Numbered from the stretch's first letter, positions 24,583-34,623 are shown. The stretch: 64,000 nt of DNA from Echinicola vietnamensis DSM 17526 (GCF_000325705.1 NC_019904.1:3040001-3104000); one strand, 5' to 3'. Notes: generated by a model not told the origin, from the sequence alone. Numbers and translations are program-made.

Positions 24583-27500
24583 AAAAAATATTACATGCTA
24601 TCCGTATGATCAGCAAATACACCCTTATTGGCTTTGTATTCCAGTTAGCATTCCTTAACCTTCTCCATGCAGGGCCCAGCAAGGCTCAGGGAAACTTAGA
24701 TATGGAGAAAGTTACCGTGAATGTCAAGGCGACGGCAGCGCCTTTGCCTTCTGTCTTGGAATCCATCAAATCCCAAACGGACTTTGTTTTTATCTATGAT
24801 GATAAGATCATTCCATCCAATACAGAAATATCCATTGAAGCCCGCAATGAACCATTGGAAAATGTGTTGTTGACCCTCTCCAAAGAACACCGGTGGGCAT
24901 TTAAGCAGGTCAATGACCGTATCAGCATCAAGCCGATCAAAGGCTTACACCTTGGCAAAATCGTCATTCGGGAGGTTACTGTAAGTGGAACCGTGATGGA
25001 TGCCAATAATCAGCCAATTCCGGGAGTGACCGTTTTGGTTAAGGGTACCACGAATGGGACTACAACGGACCTGGACGGTCGTTATCGCATGAATGTTCCT
25101 GAAAATAGTGTGCTGGTATTTTCCTTTGTGGGTTTTGTTTCGCAAGAGGTGGCGGTTGGCAATAAGGATGTGATCGACGTCCAGCTGGAAGAGAAAATTT
25201 CGGCCCTTAATGAAGTGGTCGTGGTAGGCTATGGGGAACAAAAGAAAATTAACCTTACCGGTGCCGTAAACCAAGTAGGCAGTGAAGTGACCGAAAATCG
25301 TCCAGCGCCGAACCTCACCAGAATGCTGCAAGGAACCCTGCCAAACTTAAACATCAAAATGGTGGATGGGAGCCCAACAAGGTCTGCAGCATTTAATATT
25401 CGAGGAATGACTTCCATCGGCGCCGGTGGTGACGCCCTTGTGCTCATTGATGGTGTGGAAGGTGATCCTAACCTGGTCAATCCCAATGATGTGGAAAGCG
25501 TGACCATTCTGAAGGATGCCTCTTCTGCAGCAGTCTATGGATCCAGAGCGGCATTTGGCGTGGTACTGATCACCACCAAATCCGCTAAAGCAGGAAAAAG
25601 CCAACTCAATGTAAACCTTAACCATTCTGTTAACAAGCGTACTGTGGTGCCAGACTTGGTGAACAATGGCTACCAATGGGCGAAAAATTTTGACGAGGCT
25701 TTTTACGGTTGGTATGACTATAAAACACATCCCATTTCAGTAAACAGTACTTTTCCTTTTTCCTTGGAATACCTGGATAGGCTTCGTCAGCATGATGAGG
25801 ATCCGAGCTTGCCCAAGGTAGAGTATGTCGAAGAAGTGGGCCGCTACGAATATTATGGGAATACTGACTGGTTCAAATACCATCACAAAGACAATATGCC
25901 GGCTACAGAGGCTTCCATCAGTGCTTCCGGAGGCAATGAAAATGCCCGATACTTTATTTCCGGCATGTACTACCACCAAGACGGGATCTTTAATTATTCT
26001 TCTGATAAATTTGATAAGTATAACCTCAGGGCTAAAGGAGAGGTAAACCTGAACGATTGGTTGGTCTTGGAAAATAACTTTGACCTGAGCACCTATACCT
26101 ATGGTTACCCCTTGTTGGCAAATGGAGATATCAATATTTGGAGATACCTGGCCGTGCAGAGTTACCCGATGTTACTGATGAACAATCCTGATGGTACTTA
26201 TTCTCAAAATGGGGTTTATGTAGGAGCATCTTTCTTGGAAGGAAATAGCCGATCTGACCAAAGCAATTTCTTTGTGCGAAATACCCCAACGCTTACCGCA
26301 ACGCCTTTTGGAGATCTTTTGACCCTTAAGGCAAACTTTACATTCTCCAAGAAATTCATCAAGGATAAGAGGGTAAACAACTACGTCAACTACAGTAATG
26401 CTCCGGGTGACCTCAACCGTTTTGGCAATAGCTTGTTGCGACAGTATGAAGATGAAACGACCTACTGGGGATCCAACATTACAGCCCAGTTTAACAAAAC
26501 CTTAAACGAAGAGCATGACTTGGGATTGCTTTTGGGATATAACATTGAGAGTTCGTTAACAGAAAACTGGAACACTAGCCGTGACGGGCTATTGGTGCCC
26601 GGCAAGCCAGATTATAACCTGCTGGATGGACTCAACTACACCATCAGAGGCGGAGGTAGTGAATGGAAGTATTTGGGTGCTTTTTACCGGTTGAATTACA
26701 GCTATAAGGATAAATACCTATTGGAATTTAATGGCCGCTATGATGGCTCTTCCAAGTTTCCTTCCGATGAGCGATATGGTTTCTTCCCATCGGTTTCTGC
26801 AGGATGGAATGTATCTGAAGAAGGCTTTATGCAAAATACCAGGAATTGGTTAGCCAATCTTAAAATAAGGTCCTCATATGGTTCTCTTGGAAACGGAAAT
26901 GTAGCTCCCTATCGGTACTTGGAAACCATGTCTGTCAATAAATCCAGCGTAATGCTGGAAGGTATCCAAAAGGGGTATACTTCACTTCCTGGGGTGATTC
27001 CTGCCGGGTTGACCTGGGAACGTGCCACTACCTTTAACATCGGTGTGGATGCCTCCTTCTTGGATGGTCGTTTGGGTGTCAATTACGATTGGTATAACAG
27101 GATGACCACTGATATGTTTACCTATGGACAGCCTTTGCCAAATGTATTTGGAGCCACCGAGCCCTATGGTAATTATGCTGACTTGTCTACTAAAGGTTGG
27201 GAATTTACCCTTACCTGGAAAGATCAGGCCATTGTAGGCGGAAAGCCTTTTACCTACGGCTTCAATGGATCGCTTTGGGACAACAGGTCTACCATTACCA
27301 AGTTTAACAACCCTGAAAAAGTACTGGGATCAGGTTATTATGTAGGCCAGAATGTGGGAGAAATCTGGGGTTATGTTACCGAGGGCTTGTTTACTTCCGA
27401 GGAAGAAGTGCTTAACCATGCCGATCAGGATTTTCTACGCAATTCCAATGGAAACATTTGGCTGCCCGGAGACATTAAATTTGCCGATCTCAATGATGAC

Positions 27501-28109
27501 GGTGTGATCAACCAGGGTGACAATACGGTCAACAACCCAGGAGACCGTAAGGTCATTGGGAACAATACTCCTCGATACCAATTTGGATTTACCTTGAATG
27601 CCAACTGGAATAATTTTGGGATCTCTGCTTTCTTCCAGGGCATAGCCAAAAGGGACTGGTATTTTGCGCCAGAGGCAGACCTTTTCTGGGGGATTTATAA
27701 CAGACCTTACAGTTTCCAGCCTACCAAAATGATGAATGACTATTGGACGGAGGAAAACCCTGATGCCTATTTTCCACGATTACGAGGTTATACGGCTTTG
27801 GGCACAGGACGGTCACTGGGAGCTCCACAGACCCGATACCTTCAGGATGCGAGTTATATCCGTTTGAAAAACATTACGGTGGATTATACCCTTCCCACAC
27901 AATGGGTGAACAAAATCGGCATGCAGCGGGCCAAGATTTTCTTTACCGGACAAAACATCTGGACCCGTACCGGTCTGAGCAAGCATACGGATAATTTTGA
28001 CCCTGAGATCATCGAAAACCCACTCGGTGATATGACCAATGGTTATGGGCAGGGAGATGCCTATCCCATGCTCAAGTCCTACACACTTGGCGTAAACCTT
28101 TCTTTCTAA
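24579..28109 (+). CDS. SusC/RagA TonB-dependent transporter with STN signalling domain
   Basis: 1176 residues. After the signal sequence, residues about 45-120 form an STN (secretin/TonB N-terminal) domain, which marks a transporter that signals to a FecR/ECF pair. Next is a carboxypeptidase-regulatory-like beta domain (134-205, VSGTVMDANNQPIPGV), the TonB box/SusC linker (EVVVVGYGEQKKINLTGAV), the plug (ESVTILKDASSAAVYGSRAAFGV) and a 22-strand barrel ending TLGVNLSF. It imports a large substrate across the outer membrane with TonB energy, together with the SusD lipoprotein. The substrate is inferred below from its phosphoesterase neighbours. Confidence 0.95.
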   Translation: MKKILHAIRMISKYTLIGFVFQLAFLNLLHAGPSKAQGNLDMEKVTVNVKATAAPLPSVLESIKSQTDFVFIYDDKIIPSNTEISIEARNEPLENVLLTLSKEHRWAFKQVNDRISIKPIKGLHLGKIVIREVTVSGTVMDANNQPIPGVTVLVKGTTNGTTTDLDGRYRMNVPENSVLVFSFVGFVSQEVAVGNKDVIDVQLEEKISALNEVVVVGYGEQKKINLTGAVNQVGSEVTENRPAPNLTRMLQGTLPNLNIKMVDGSPTRSAAFNIRGMTSIGAGGDALVLIDGVEGDPNLVNPNDVESVTILKDASSAAVYGSRAAFGVVLITTKSAKAGKSQLNVNLNHSVNKRTVVPDLVNNGYQWAKNFDEAFYGWYDYKTHPISVNSTFPFSLEYLDRLRQHDEDPSLPKVEYVEEVGRYEYYGNTDWFKYHHKDNMPATEASISASGGNENARYFISGMYYHQDGIFNYSSDKFDKYNLRAKGEVNLNDWLVLENNFDLSTYTYGYPLLANGDINIWRYLAVQSYPMLLMNNPDGTYSQNGVYVGASFLEGNSRSDQSNFFVRNTPTLTATPFGDLLTLKANFTFSKKFIKDKRVNNYVNYSNAPGDLNRFGNSLLRQYEDETTYWGSNITAQFNKTLNEEHDLGLLLGYNIESSLTENWNTSRDGLLVPGKPDYNLLDGLNYTIRGGGSEWKYLGAFYRLNYSYKDKYLLEFNGRYDGSSKFPSDERYGFFPSVSAGWNVSEEGFMQNTRNWLANLKIRSSYGSLGNGNVAPYRYLETMSVNKSSVMLEGIQKGYTSLPGVIPAGLTWERATTFNIGVDASFLDGRLGVNYDWYNRMTTDMFTYGQPLPNVFGATEPYGNYADLSTKGWEFTLTWKDQAIVGGKPFTYGFNGSLWDNRSTITKFNNPEKVLGSGYYVGQNVGEIWGYVTEGLFTSEEEVLNHADQDFLRNSNGNIWLPGDIKFADLNDDGVINQGDNTVNNPGDRKVIGNNTPRYQFGFTLNANWNNFGISAFFQGIAKRDWYFAPEADLFWGIYNRPYSFQPTKMMNDYWTEENPDAYFPRLRGYTALGTGRSLGAPQTRYLQDASYIRLKNITVDYTLPTQWVNKIGMQRAKIFFTGQNIWTRTGLSKHTDNFDPEIIENPLGDMTNGYGQGDAYPMLKSYTLGVNLSF

Positions 28110-28130
28110 CCCACAAACTGGACAATGATC

Positions 28131-29882
28131 ATGAAAAAGATATTTCACATAATTATAGCATTAATCGCATTGGTGCCGATATTGGTGTCCTGCGAGGATT
28201 TCCTCGAAACAGAACCAGTGGACAAGTTGGTGCCGAACACCTTTTTCCAATCTGAAAAGGACTTGGAGCTTTATTCTAATTCCTTTTATCAGCGGCAGGT
28301 TCCCGGGGGATTGGCAGTGGTCCAAAGTGATGAGATGGGAGAATTCACTTCTAAAAACCAATCCAATAACTTTATCGCCGGTGCATATTCCTCCGTAGAT
28401 GAAGGCGCTTGGAATTGGTCCGATTTGAGGAATATCAATTATTTTCTGGAAAACTTCGATAATGAAGTGATTCCACAAGAAGCGAGGGATCACTATGAAG
28501 GAATCGCCAGGTTTTTCAGGGCCTATTTTTATTTTGATATGGTGAAGCGGTATGGTGATGTGCCATGGTATTCCAAGACACTGTCCACAGAGGATCCTGA
28601 TCTGTACAAACCACGTGACCCTCGAGAAATGGTGATTGACTCGATGTTACAGGACTTGGATTTTGCGACATCGCATATACGGGACTCCAAGGACAATGGC
28701 TCTTCTTTAGTTACCAGGCAAGTAGCCTATGCTTTTATGTCCAGGGTCTGCCTCTTTGAGGGAACTTATCGCAAGTATCATGAGGAGCTTGGGCTCCAAG
28801 GAACTGTAGGGGAGCTATTGCAAAAGGCGGCTGATGCAGCTAAGTCCGTAATGGATGCCCAGCAGTATCAAATTTACAGCACGGGAAGTCCAGCGACGGA
28901 TTATCGGGATTTGTTTACAAATGAAAATCCCGTTTCTGAGGAAGTGATGTGGGCAGTGGTTTACAATAATGCCTTGAAAAGATGGCATAACATCACTTGG
29001 AAGTTTAACAGTGCAACCTACGGTAACCGCTGGGGGCTGAACAAGCAGTTTGTCAATACCTATCTGATGACCGATGGTAGTAGGTTTACCGAGCGGCAAG
29101 GCTATGATACGATTCAGTTTGTTAGAGAAATGGAGAATCGTGATTTCCGCTTGGCCCAAACCGTTCGCTCGCTGGGTTATACCAGGCTGGATGGTACTCC
29201 TGCTCCCCCGAATTTTGGTTACACCTACACCGGTTATCATATTCTTAAATTCAGTTTGGATGACAGTAGACTGGATGGTATTTCTGAATCCTATAATTCC
29301 ATTCCGCTGATCCGTTATGCGGAGGTTTTACTAAACTATGCCGAAGCCAAAGCGGAGCTTGGGGAGTTTGACGCATCCATTTGGGAGCAGACCATTGCGC
29401 CACTTCGTGAGCGGGCAGGGGTGGATTCCAGTATTCCTGCGACAGCAGACAGTTATCTCCAAACGGTTTATTTCCCCAGTATCTCGGATAAGTTTCTGTT
29501 GGAGATCAGGCGAGAAAGAGGAATTGAGCTATGCTATGAGGGATTCCGGTATGACGATCTTCTGCGATGGAAAAAAGGTGACTTGGTGGAGATGCCTTGG
29601 GAAGGGATTTACGTGCCAGGCCTAAACCAGCCGATGGATCTGGATGGAAATGGCAAGCCTGATGTGGCTTTTGTGGAAACCGTTCCTGAAAGTAAAGTTG
29701 CTGGAGTAATCTACTTTGTCATCGATGGTACCAACTCCATTTTGACGGAAGGTGACAAGGGGCATATCGTCTGGAGGGCCAATGAAGATCGACAGTTTCC
29801 TGATAAAAAATACCTTCATCCTATTTCCAATACTGATTTGGTACTCAACCCGGATTTGGGCCAAAATCCAGGTTGGGAATAA
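28131..29882 (+). CDS. SusD/RagB outer-membrane lipoprotein
   Basis: 583 residues from ATG 28131 (MKKIFHII); ATG 28125 is an alternative. The lipobox LVSC precedes CEDFLETEPVDKL, the standard SusD opening. Helical TPR-like segments with GIARFFRAYFYFDMVKRYGDVPWYSK and the C-terminal LLEIRRERGIELCYEGFRYDDLLRWKKGD motif place it firmly in RagB/SusD. It forms the lid of the SusC transporter and binds substrate at the cell surface. Spacing to susC is 21 bp, so they are co-transcribed. Confidence 0.95.
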   Translation: MKKIFHIIIALIALVPILVSCEDFLETEPVDKLVPNTFFQSEKDLELYSNSFYQRQVPGGLAVVQSDEMGEFTSKNQSNNFIAGAYSSVDEGAWNWSDLRNINYFLENFDNEVIPQEARDHYEGIARFFRAYFYFDMVKRYGDVPWYSKTLSTEDPDLYKPRDPREMVIDSMLQDLDFATSHIRDSKDNGSSLVTRQVAYAFMSRVCLFEGTYRKYHEELGLQGTVGELLQKAADAAKSVMDAQQYQIYSTGSPATDYRDLFTNENPVSEEVMWAVVYNNALKRWHNITWKFNSATYGNRWGLNKQFVNTYLMTDGSRFTERQGYDTIQFVREMENRDFRLAQTVRSLGYTRLDGTPAPPNFGYTYTGYHILKFSLDDSRLDGISESYNSIPLIRYAEVLLNYAEAKAELGEFDASIWEQTIAPLRERAGVDSSIPATADSYLQTVYFPSISDKFLLEIRRERGIELCYEGFRYDDLLRWKKGDLVEMPWEGIYVPGLNQPMDLDGNGKPDVAFVETVPESKVAGVIYFVIDGTNSILTEGDKGHIVWRANEDRQFPDKKYLHPISNTDLVLNPDLGQNPGWE

Positions 29883-29997
29883 ATTACTGATGTAGTCTTC
29901 AGCACCTTGTTGCATTAGGGTGAAGCGCCTGATGCATTGGTCGGCTGGTGTTATTTATAGGTAACGTATTGAAGTAAACCATATTGACTTCATTTAT

Positions 29998-31164
29998 ATG
30001 ATAAATAAAACAATAGTGCTATTGTCGATGATGCTCATGAGCATCATCGACAATACTTTTGGCCGGCAGGCCGATATAGTCATTCCCGATATCCCAGGTT
30101 ATCAGACATTGAAAGGAGACTTTCACATGCATACGGTGTTTTCGGATGGTCATGTTTGGCCCACTTTTCGGGTCAAAGAAGCCTTACGGGACGGGATGGA
30201 TGTTATTGCCATTACCGAACACATGGATTACGAAGGATTTCCTGATGAAATCGAAAAAGACTATAACAAAAGTTATGAGATCGCTGCGGCTGCGGCCAAG
30301 GATAAAGGATTGATGGTGATCAAAGGCGTGGAAATTTCTCCGCGAGTTCCTCCTTATCACCATAATGCCATTTTTCTGGAAGATGCCAACAGTTTCCCCA
30401 TTGATTATATGGAAAACACCCATCAGCAATTCATCATGAAAGACTCAGTGACCAGGGATCAGGTGATGGCTCCGTTTTTGGAAGCACAGCGGCAAGGAGC
30501 TTTTGTGTCCTATAACCACCCCAGTTATAAGTGGTGGGACAAGAAGGATACGGTATTGTTCACTGATTTCCATCAAGAATTGTTGGATAAGGGAATATTG
30601 GGAGGTGTAGAAGTAGTCAATTCCGGGAGGTACAATATTATCGCGCATCGAATGGCCATGAAATATGACCTGACGATGCTGTGCAACACCGACGAGCATT
30701 ATGACATGTATCCACGCTATGCTGATACACATCGCCCTATGACCTTGGTTTTTGTGGAAGAAAGATCGCCAGAGGGAGTAGAAGAGGCCATGCGGGCCAA
30801 GCGTACAGCCTTATACTTTGATGATTATATAGTGGCACGACAGAAAGAAGCAGAAGCGCTTTTCAAGGCAGCCGTCAAAGCTACCATTAATAGCATCGAT
30901 CGAAATGGCGAACCGATTTTAAGCGTGACCTTGCAAAATACCAGTGATATTCCTTTTCACTTACAGCTAAAAAGTCGTTATGATATCGAATTGCTCCCCC
31001 TAGGGCAGCTAACGCTGGGGCCGCAAGAGCAGAAGGAGGTGGTGCTGAAAGCGGTTTGGAAGACACCTGATGAAACTCAGTTGGCCGTTACGGTGGGGAA
31101 TGTGCTGGTGACACCAGATGAAGCTTTAGAGACGGTGTTTACCTTCAAGGATTTAAACCAATAA
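29998..31164 (+). CDS. Secreted PHP-domain phosphodiesterase (Sb-PDE-like)
   Basis: 388 residues. The N-terminus is signal-like (MINKTIVLLSMMLMSII). The PHP metal site is clear: DFHMHTVFSDG (41-51), AITEHMD (72-77), a VEISPR segment, SYNHPS, and NTDEHYD. The arrangement, the Q-T-L-K-G-D-F-H start of the domain and the C-terminal beta domain (about 300-388) resemble the Sb-PDE group of PHP phosphodiesterases, known from Sphingobium, that hydrolyse organophosphate diesters. It should act in the periplasm on a phosphodiester delivered by the SusCD pair. Its signal-peptide region contains a 36-bp perfect palindrome. Confidence 0.85.
   Translation: MINKTIVLLSMMLMSIIDNTFGRQADIVIPDIPGYQTLKGDFHMHTVFSDGHVWPTFRVKEALRDGMDVIAITEHMDYEGFPDEIEKDYNKSYEIAAAAAKDKGLMVIKGVEISPRVPPYHHNAIFLEDANSFPIDYMENTHQQFIMKDSVTRDQVMAPFLEAQRQGAFVSYNHPSYKWWDKKDTVLFTDFHQELLDKGILGGVEVVNSGRYNIIAHRMAMKYDLTMLCNTDEHYDMYPRYADTHRPMTLVFVEERSPEGVEEAMRAKRTALYFDDYIVARQKEAEALFKAAVKATINSIDRNGEPILSVTLQNTSDIPFHLQLKSRYDIELLPLGQLTLGPQEQKEVVLKAVWKTPDETQLAVTVGNVLVTPDEALETVFTFKDLNQ
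30020..30055. other. 36-bp perfect palindrome inside a coding sequence
   Basis: TATTGTCGATGATGCTCA (30020-30037) is followed directly by its exact reverse complement to 30055, with no loop. It covers codons 7-19 of the phosphodiesterase gene, so the mRNA could form a very stable hairpin 20 nt after the start codon. Confidence 0.85.
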
Positions 31165-31177
31165 TGACCTGTTACGG

Positions 31178-31972
31178 ATGATAAACATTTCTTTGCAGCC
31201 CTTTATGCTTAAATGCATGGGGGCTGTATTTCTGCTCTTTTGCATACCTAAATGGACGGTATGCCAAAACCTGAAGGTGATGAGTTATAATATTCATCAC
31301 GGCGCAGATAAAGATGAAGTGCTGACGTATCAGGAAATTGGCCAGTTCATCAAGTCCAGCGGAGCCATGATCATTGGTCTTCAGGAGGTGGATAGCGTTT
31401 GTGCCCGTTCTGGAAATAGTGATCAAATGAAGGTTTTGTCTGAGATTACGGGGATGAATGCGGCCTTTGGGAGGCATTTTGCCTATGATGGAGGAGCTTA
31501 TGGACTGGGGATTCTTTCACAATACCCATTGCAGGATATTCGAAATGACCGGATCACGAGTATTCGATCCAATGGGGAAAAGGGCACACTGGCCTTACTG
31601 TCAGCTAAAGTTGCCTTACCTGGTGGTCAGGAAATAATTTTTGCTACGGTGCATTTTGCCTTGGATCAGGAAACCCGACTGCTTCAGGCCCAAGAGGTGG
31701 TGAATTTCTTGGCCAGTGACCTTCCAGTAGTCCTTACAGGTGATCTTAATGCCGAGCCAGATTCTAAAGAAATAGTATTACTGAAGAAGCATTTTTTGCA
31801 GACCCAGGAAGCGGATAAGCTTACATTTCCCAATGATAATCCCGTTAAGAAAATAGATTATATCATGGTGAGTCATAATGCTATCCACAAGATTTTAGCT
31901 TCAGAAGTGGGAGTAGGGAACCATCTTTCCGATCATTTACCTATTTTAAGTGTATGGGAAATGACGAAGTGA
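31178..31972 (+). CDS. Secreted endonuclease/exonuclease/phosphatase-fold (EEP) phosphoesterase
   Basis: 264 residues; the N-terminus (MINISLQPFMLKCMGAVFLLFCIPKWTVCQN) is signal-like. EEP fold motifs are in order: VMSYNIHHG, GLQEVDSVC with the metal-binding Glu, ATVHFA, TGDLNAEPDS, and SDHLPIL with the catalytic Asp-His. The family splits phosphodiesters in DNA, sphingomyelin, inositol phosphates and other molecules. With the PHP enzyme 14 bp upstream it forms a two-enzyme phosphoester module at the end of the Sus operon. The precise substrate cannot be read. Confidence 0.88.
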   Translation: MINISLQPFMLKCMGAVFLLFCIPKWTVCQNLKVMSYNIHHGADKDEVLTYQEIGQFIKSSGAMIIGLQEVDSVCARSGNSDQMKVLSEITGMNAAFGRHFAYDGGAYGLGILSQYPLQDIRNDRITSIRSNGEKGTLALLSAKVALPGGQEIIFATVHFALDQETRLLQAQEVVNFLASDLPVVLTGDLNAEPDSKEIVLLKKHFLQTQEADKLTFPNDNPVKKIDYIMVSHNAIHKILASEVGVGNHLSDHLPILSVWEMTK

Positions 31973-32109
31973 TAGGCTGATACAATGCAGGTTAAAAACT
32001 GAATGATATCATTAAAAATGAACTTTCGGATTTACGGGAGGTGATTGTTTACGGTTTTATACGTTTGACATGGGGCTGGAGTAGTTGGTCATGATGAATG
32101 TTAATATGA

Positions 32110-32141
32110 TTGCTCGGAGATAATTTGATTTTGTAATTTTA
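32110..32141 (+). promoter_or_regulatory. Candidate promoter of the arylsulfatase gene
   Basis: TTG at 32110-32112 and TAATTTTA at 32134-32141 are 21 nt apart, within the range of the Bacteroidota consensus. The region is very AT-rich, so chance matches are likely. It implies a leader of about 90 nt. The remainder of 31,973-32,240 shows no gene. Confidence 0.3.
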
Positions 32142-32240
32142 GTAGTATTAAATTTCATTTTTTCAGTATTTTAGTCTATTTTTAAGTGAAATTATTTAAT
32201 TCTTATTTCCACACGTTAATTTTATTTAAACACTGACACA

Positions 32241-34565
32241 ATGAAAAAGATTTTAGTTTCGGGAATGCTGTTGTTGTCATTTCAGGCATTTGCCCAGAAG
32301 ACCCTTCCCCATACAGAATATCGCTTTGAAGGTACTGTAGGGACGACTTTTCAAGACAGTGACCCTGCTGCTTTTCCCAAGCCCATCACACCACCTGAAG
32401 GTGCACCTAATATCCTAATGGTTTTGTTGGATGATGTAGGGTTTGGTCAATTTTCCGTTACGGGAGGAGGGGTTCCCTCTCCAAATATGGAGAGATTAGC
32501 CGATAATGGGTTGATTTATAATAGGTTTCATACGACGGCTGTATGTTCTTCTACGCGGGCGGCCATACTTACAGGTCGTAATCACCATTCAGCGGGTACT
32601 GGTATTATAACCGAACTGGCCACTGGATATGATGGCTATACGGGAATAATCCCCAAGAGCACGGCCACTATAGGAGAGATTCTACGTCAGAATGGCTATG
32701 CTACTGCTTGGATCGGTAAAAACCACAATACCCCTGTGTACGAGGTGGGACCTTTGGGGCCATTTGACCATTGGCCAAACGGGCTCGGGTTTGACTATTT
32801 CTTTGGCTTTAATGCTGGAGATATCAACCAGTTTAAGTATGACTTACTGGAGAATAGAGATCGATGGGAGCGACCAGAGGGTAAGAAACACTTGAGTACC
32901 TTACTGGCTGACAAAACCATTGAATATTTACAAAAAGCTGAAGCTTTGGAGCCTGAAAAGCCATGGTTTACCTACTTGGCCACAGCTGCTACCCACAGTC
33001 CTCACCAAGCTCCCGAGGAGTGGTTGGATAAATATAAAGGGCAGTTTGATATGGGCTGGGATGCTTACCGAGAGCAGACTTTTGCAAGACAAAAGGAACT
33101 TGGAGTAATCCCGGAGGATGCCGAATTGACCCCGAGACCGGCCAGTCTTCCTGCATGGGATTCGCTGGATGAGGATCAAAAGAAACTATACAGCCGTATG
33201 ATGGAAATTTTTGCTGCATATGGTGCTCATGTGGACCATGAGATCGGCCGTGTGTTGGATTATGTCGCGACCCTTCCTGATGCAGACAACACCATGATTA
33301 TCTACATTGTAGGCGATAATGGCGCCAGTGCCGAAGGTGGACTGAACGGAACGATGAATGAAATAGCTTTCTTCAATGCGCATGCGGCCACTTATGAGGA
33401 GATGCTCCCCATAATGGACGAATTAGGTACCGAAAAGCACTTTAATCACTTTCCTTCACAATGGGCCTGGGCCATGAACGCCCCTTTTCAATGGACCAAG
33501 CAAGTAGCCAGTCATCTCGGTGGTGTGAGAAATCCACTGATCGTTTCTTGGCCTGCCAAGTTTAAGGGAAATGGAGAGGTTAGAGACCAATTTACCCATG
33601 TGACGGACATCATGCCTACAATCCTCGATGCAGTAGGGCTAGAGCAACCTGAGATGGTTAATGGAGTTCCTCAAAAACCCGTGGAAGGCACAAGCTTCTT
33701 GGCTTCCCTGACCAATGACGATGCTCCCACTACCCATAACATGCAGTATTTTGAAATGTTTTCGAACCGCGGGATTTATAAAGATGGCTGGTGGGCATCC
33801 AGTTTGGCTTTTGAACCTTGGGATCCAGTCAGAGATGTGAATACCTATGATCCCATGACTGCAGAATGGGAACTCTATAACATTGAAGAAGATTTTAGCC
33901 AGGCAAATAACTTGGCCGAATCCAATCCTGAAAAGTTAGAGGAACTACAGACCCTTTGGTGGGCCCAAGCCAGCAAATATAATGCGCTTCCGATGGATTG
34001 GAGGGGTGCGGAAAGATTTTCCATAGAAATCACCGGGAAACCAAACCCAAGTGCCGGACGGGATCACTTTGTGTATCCGAAGCCATTTTCCGGGATTCCA
34101 GAAGCCACGGCACCTGATTTGAAAAATAAGAGTTTCACCATTACGGTGGATGCCGAAATTGGTAAAAATGCAAGTGGTATGATCTTTACACAAGGTGGAA
34201 ACACTGCTGGATGGGGTTTTTACATGAAAAATGGCAGCCTATATTTCACCCACAATTACATTGACCTGGAGCGATATACCATCCAGTCCAATGGTAAAGT
34301 TTCTGCTGGAAATCATGAATTGAAGGCGGAATTTGAATACCTAGGAGGAAAAGAAGTAGGGAAAAATGGAAAAGTGAAACTCTTTGTGGATGGACAATTG
34401 GTCGGAGAAGGAGAGGTCTCCAAAACCACCCCATTCCGATATACGATGGATGAAACACAGGATATCGGAGAAGATGGTGGAACACCTGTTGACAACAATT
34501 ATGATACACCATTTAAGTTTTCAGGAAAACTTAGCAATATCCGAATTGACTTAGGTACCAACTAA
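32241..34565 (+). CDS. Secreted arylsulfatase with C-terminal lectin-like domain
   Basis: 774 residues with signal peptide (MKKILVSGMLLLSFQAFAQ). The sulfatase core (55-560) shows NILMVLLDDVGFGQ (metal Asp 64, 65), the formylglycine site VCSSTRAAILTGRNHH with C102, and later WIGKNH and IVGDNGASAEGG. The site reads C-S-S-T-R, with Ser instead of the usual Pro or Ala at the third position of CxPxR. The domain order and TGRNHH resemble large arylsulfatase A types (S1_4). Residues about 625-774 are a beta-sandwich, concanavalin/LamG-like, probably for glycan binding. It stands alone with its own terminator. Confidence 0.9.
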   Translation: MKKILVSGMLLLSFQAFAQKTLPHTEYRFEGTVGTTFQDSDPAAFPKPITPPEGAPNILMVLLDDVGFGQFSVTGGGVPSPNMERLADNGLIYNRFHTTAVCSSTRAAILTGRNHHSAGTGIITELATGYDGYTGIIPKSTATIGEILRQNGYATAWIGKNHNTPVYEVGPLGPFDHWPNGLGFDYFFGFNAGDINQFKYDLLENRDRWERPEGKKHLSTLLADKTIEYLQKAEALEPEKPWFTYLATAATHSPHQAPEEWLDKYKGQFDMGWDAYREQTFARQKELGVIPEDAELTPRPASLPAWDSLDEDQKKLYSRMMEIFAAYGAHVDHEIGRVLDYVATLPDADNTMIIYIVGDNGASAEGGLNGTMNEIAFFNAHAATYEEMLPIMDELGTEKHFNHFPSQWAWAMNAPFQWTKQVASHLGGVRNPLIVSWPAKFKGNGEVRDQFTHVTDIMPTILDAVGLEQPEMVNGVPQKPVEGTSFLASLTNDDAPTTHNMQYFEMFSNRGIYKDGWWASSLAFEPWDPVRDVNTYDPMTAEWELYNIEEDFSQANNLAESNPEKLEELQTLWWAQASKYNALPMDWRGAERFSIEITGKPNPSAGRDHFVYPKPFSGIPEATAPDLKNKSFTITVDAEIGKNASGMIFTQGGNTAGWGFYMKNGSLYFTHNYIDLERYTIQSNGKVSAGNHELKAEFEYLGGKEVGKNGKVKLFVDGQLVGEGEVSKTTPFRYTMDETQDIGEDGGTPVDNNYDTPFKFSGKLSNIRIDLGTN

Positions 34566-34623
34566 GATGGATTTCAACTGACTGGTGGATATTGGGGCCT
34601 CCAGAGAGACTTAAATTAAGAAG

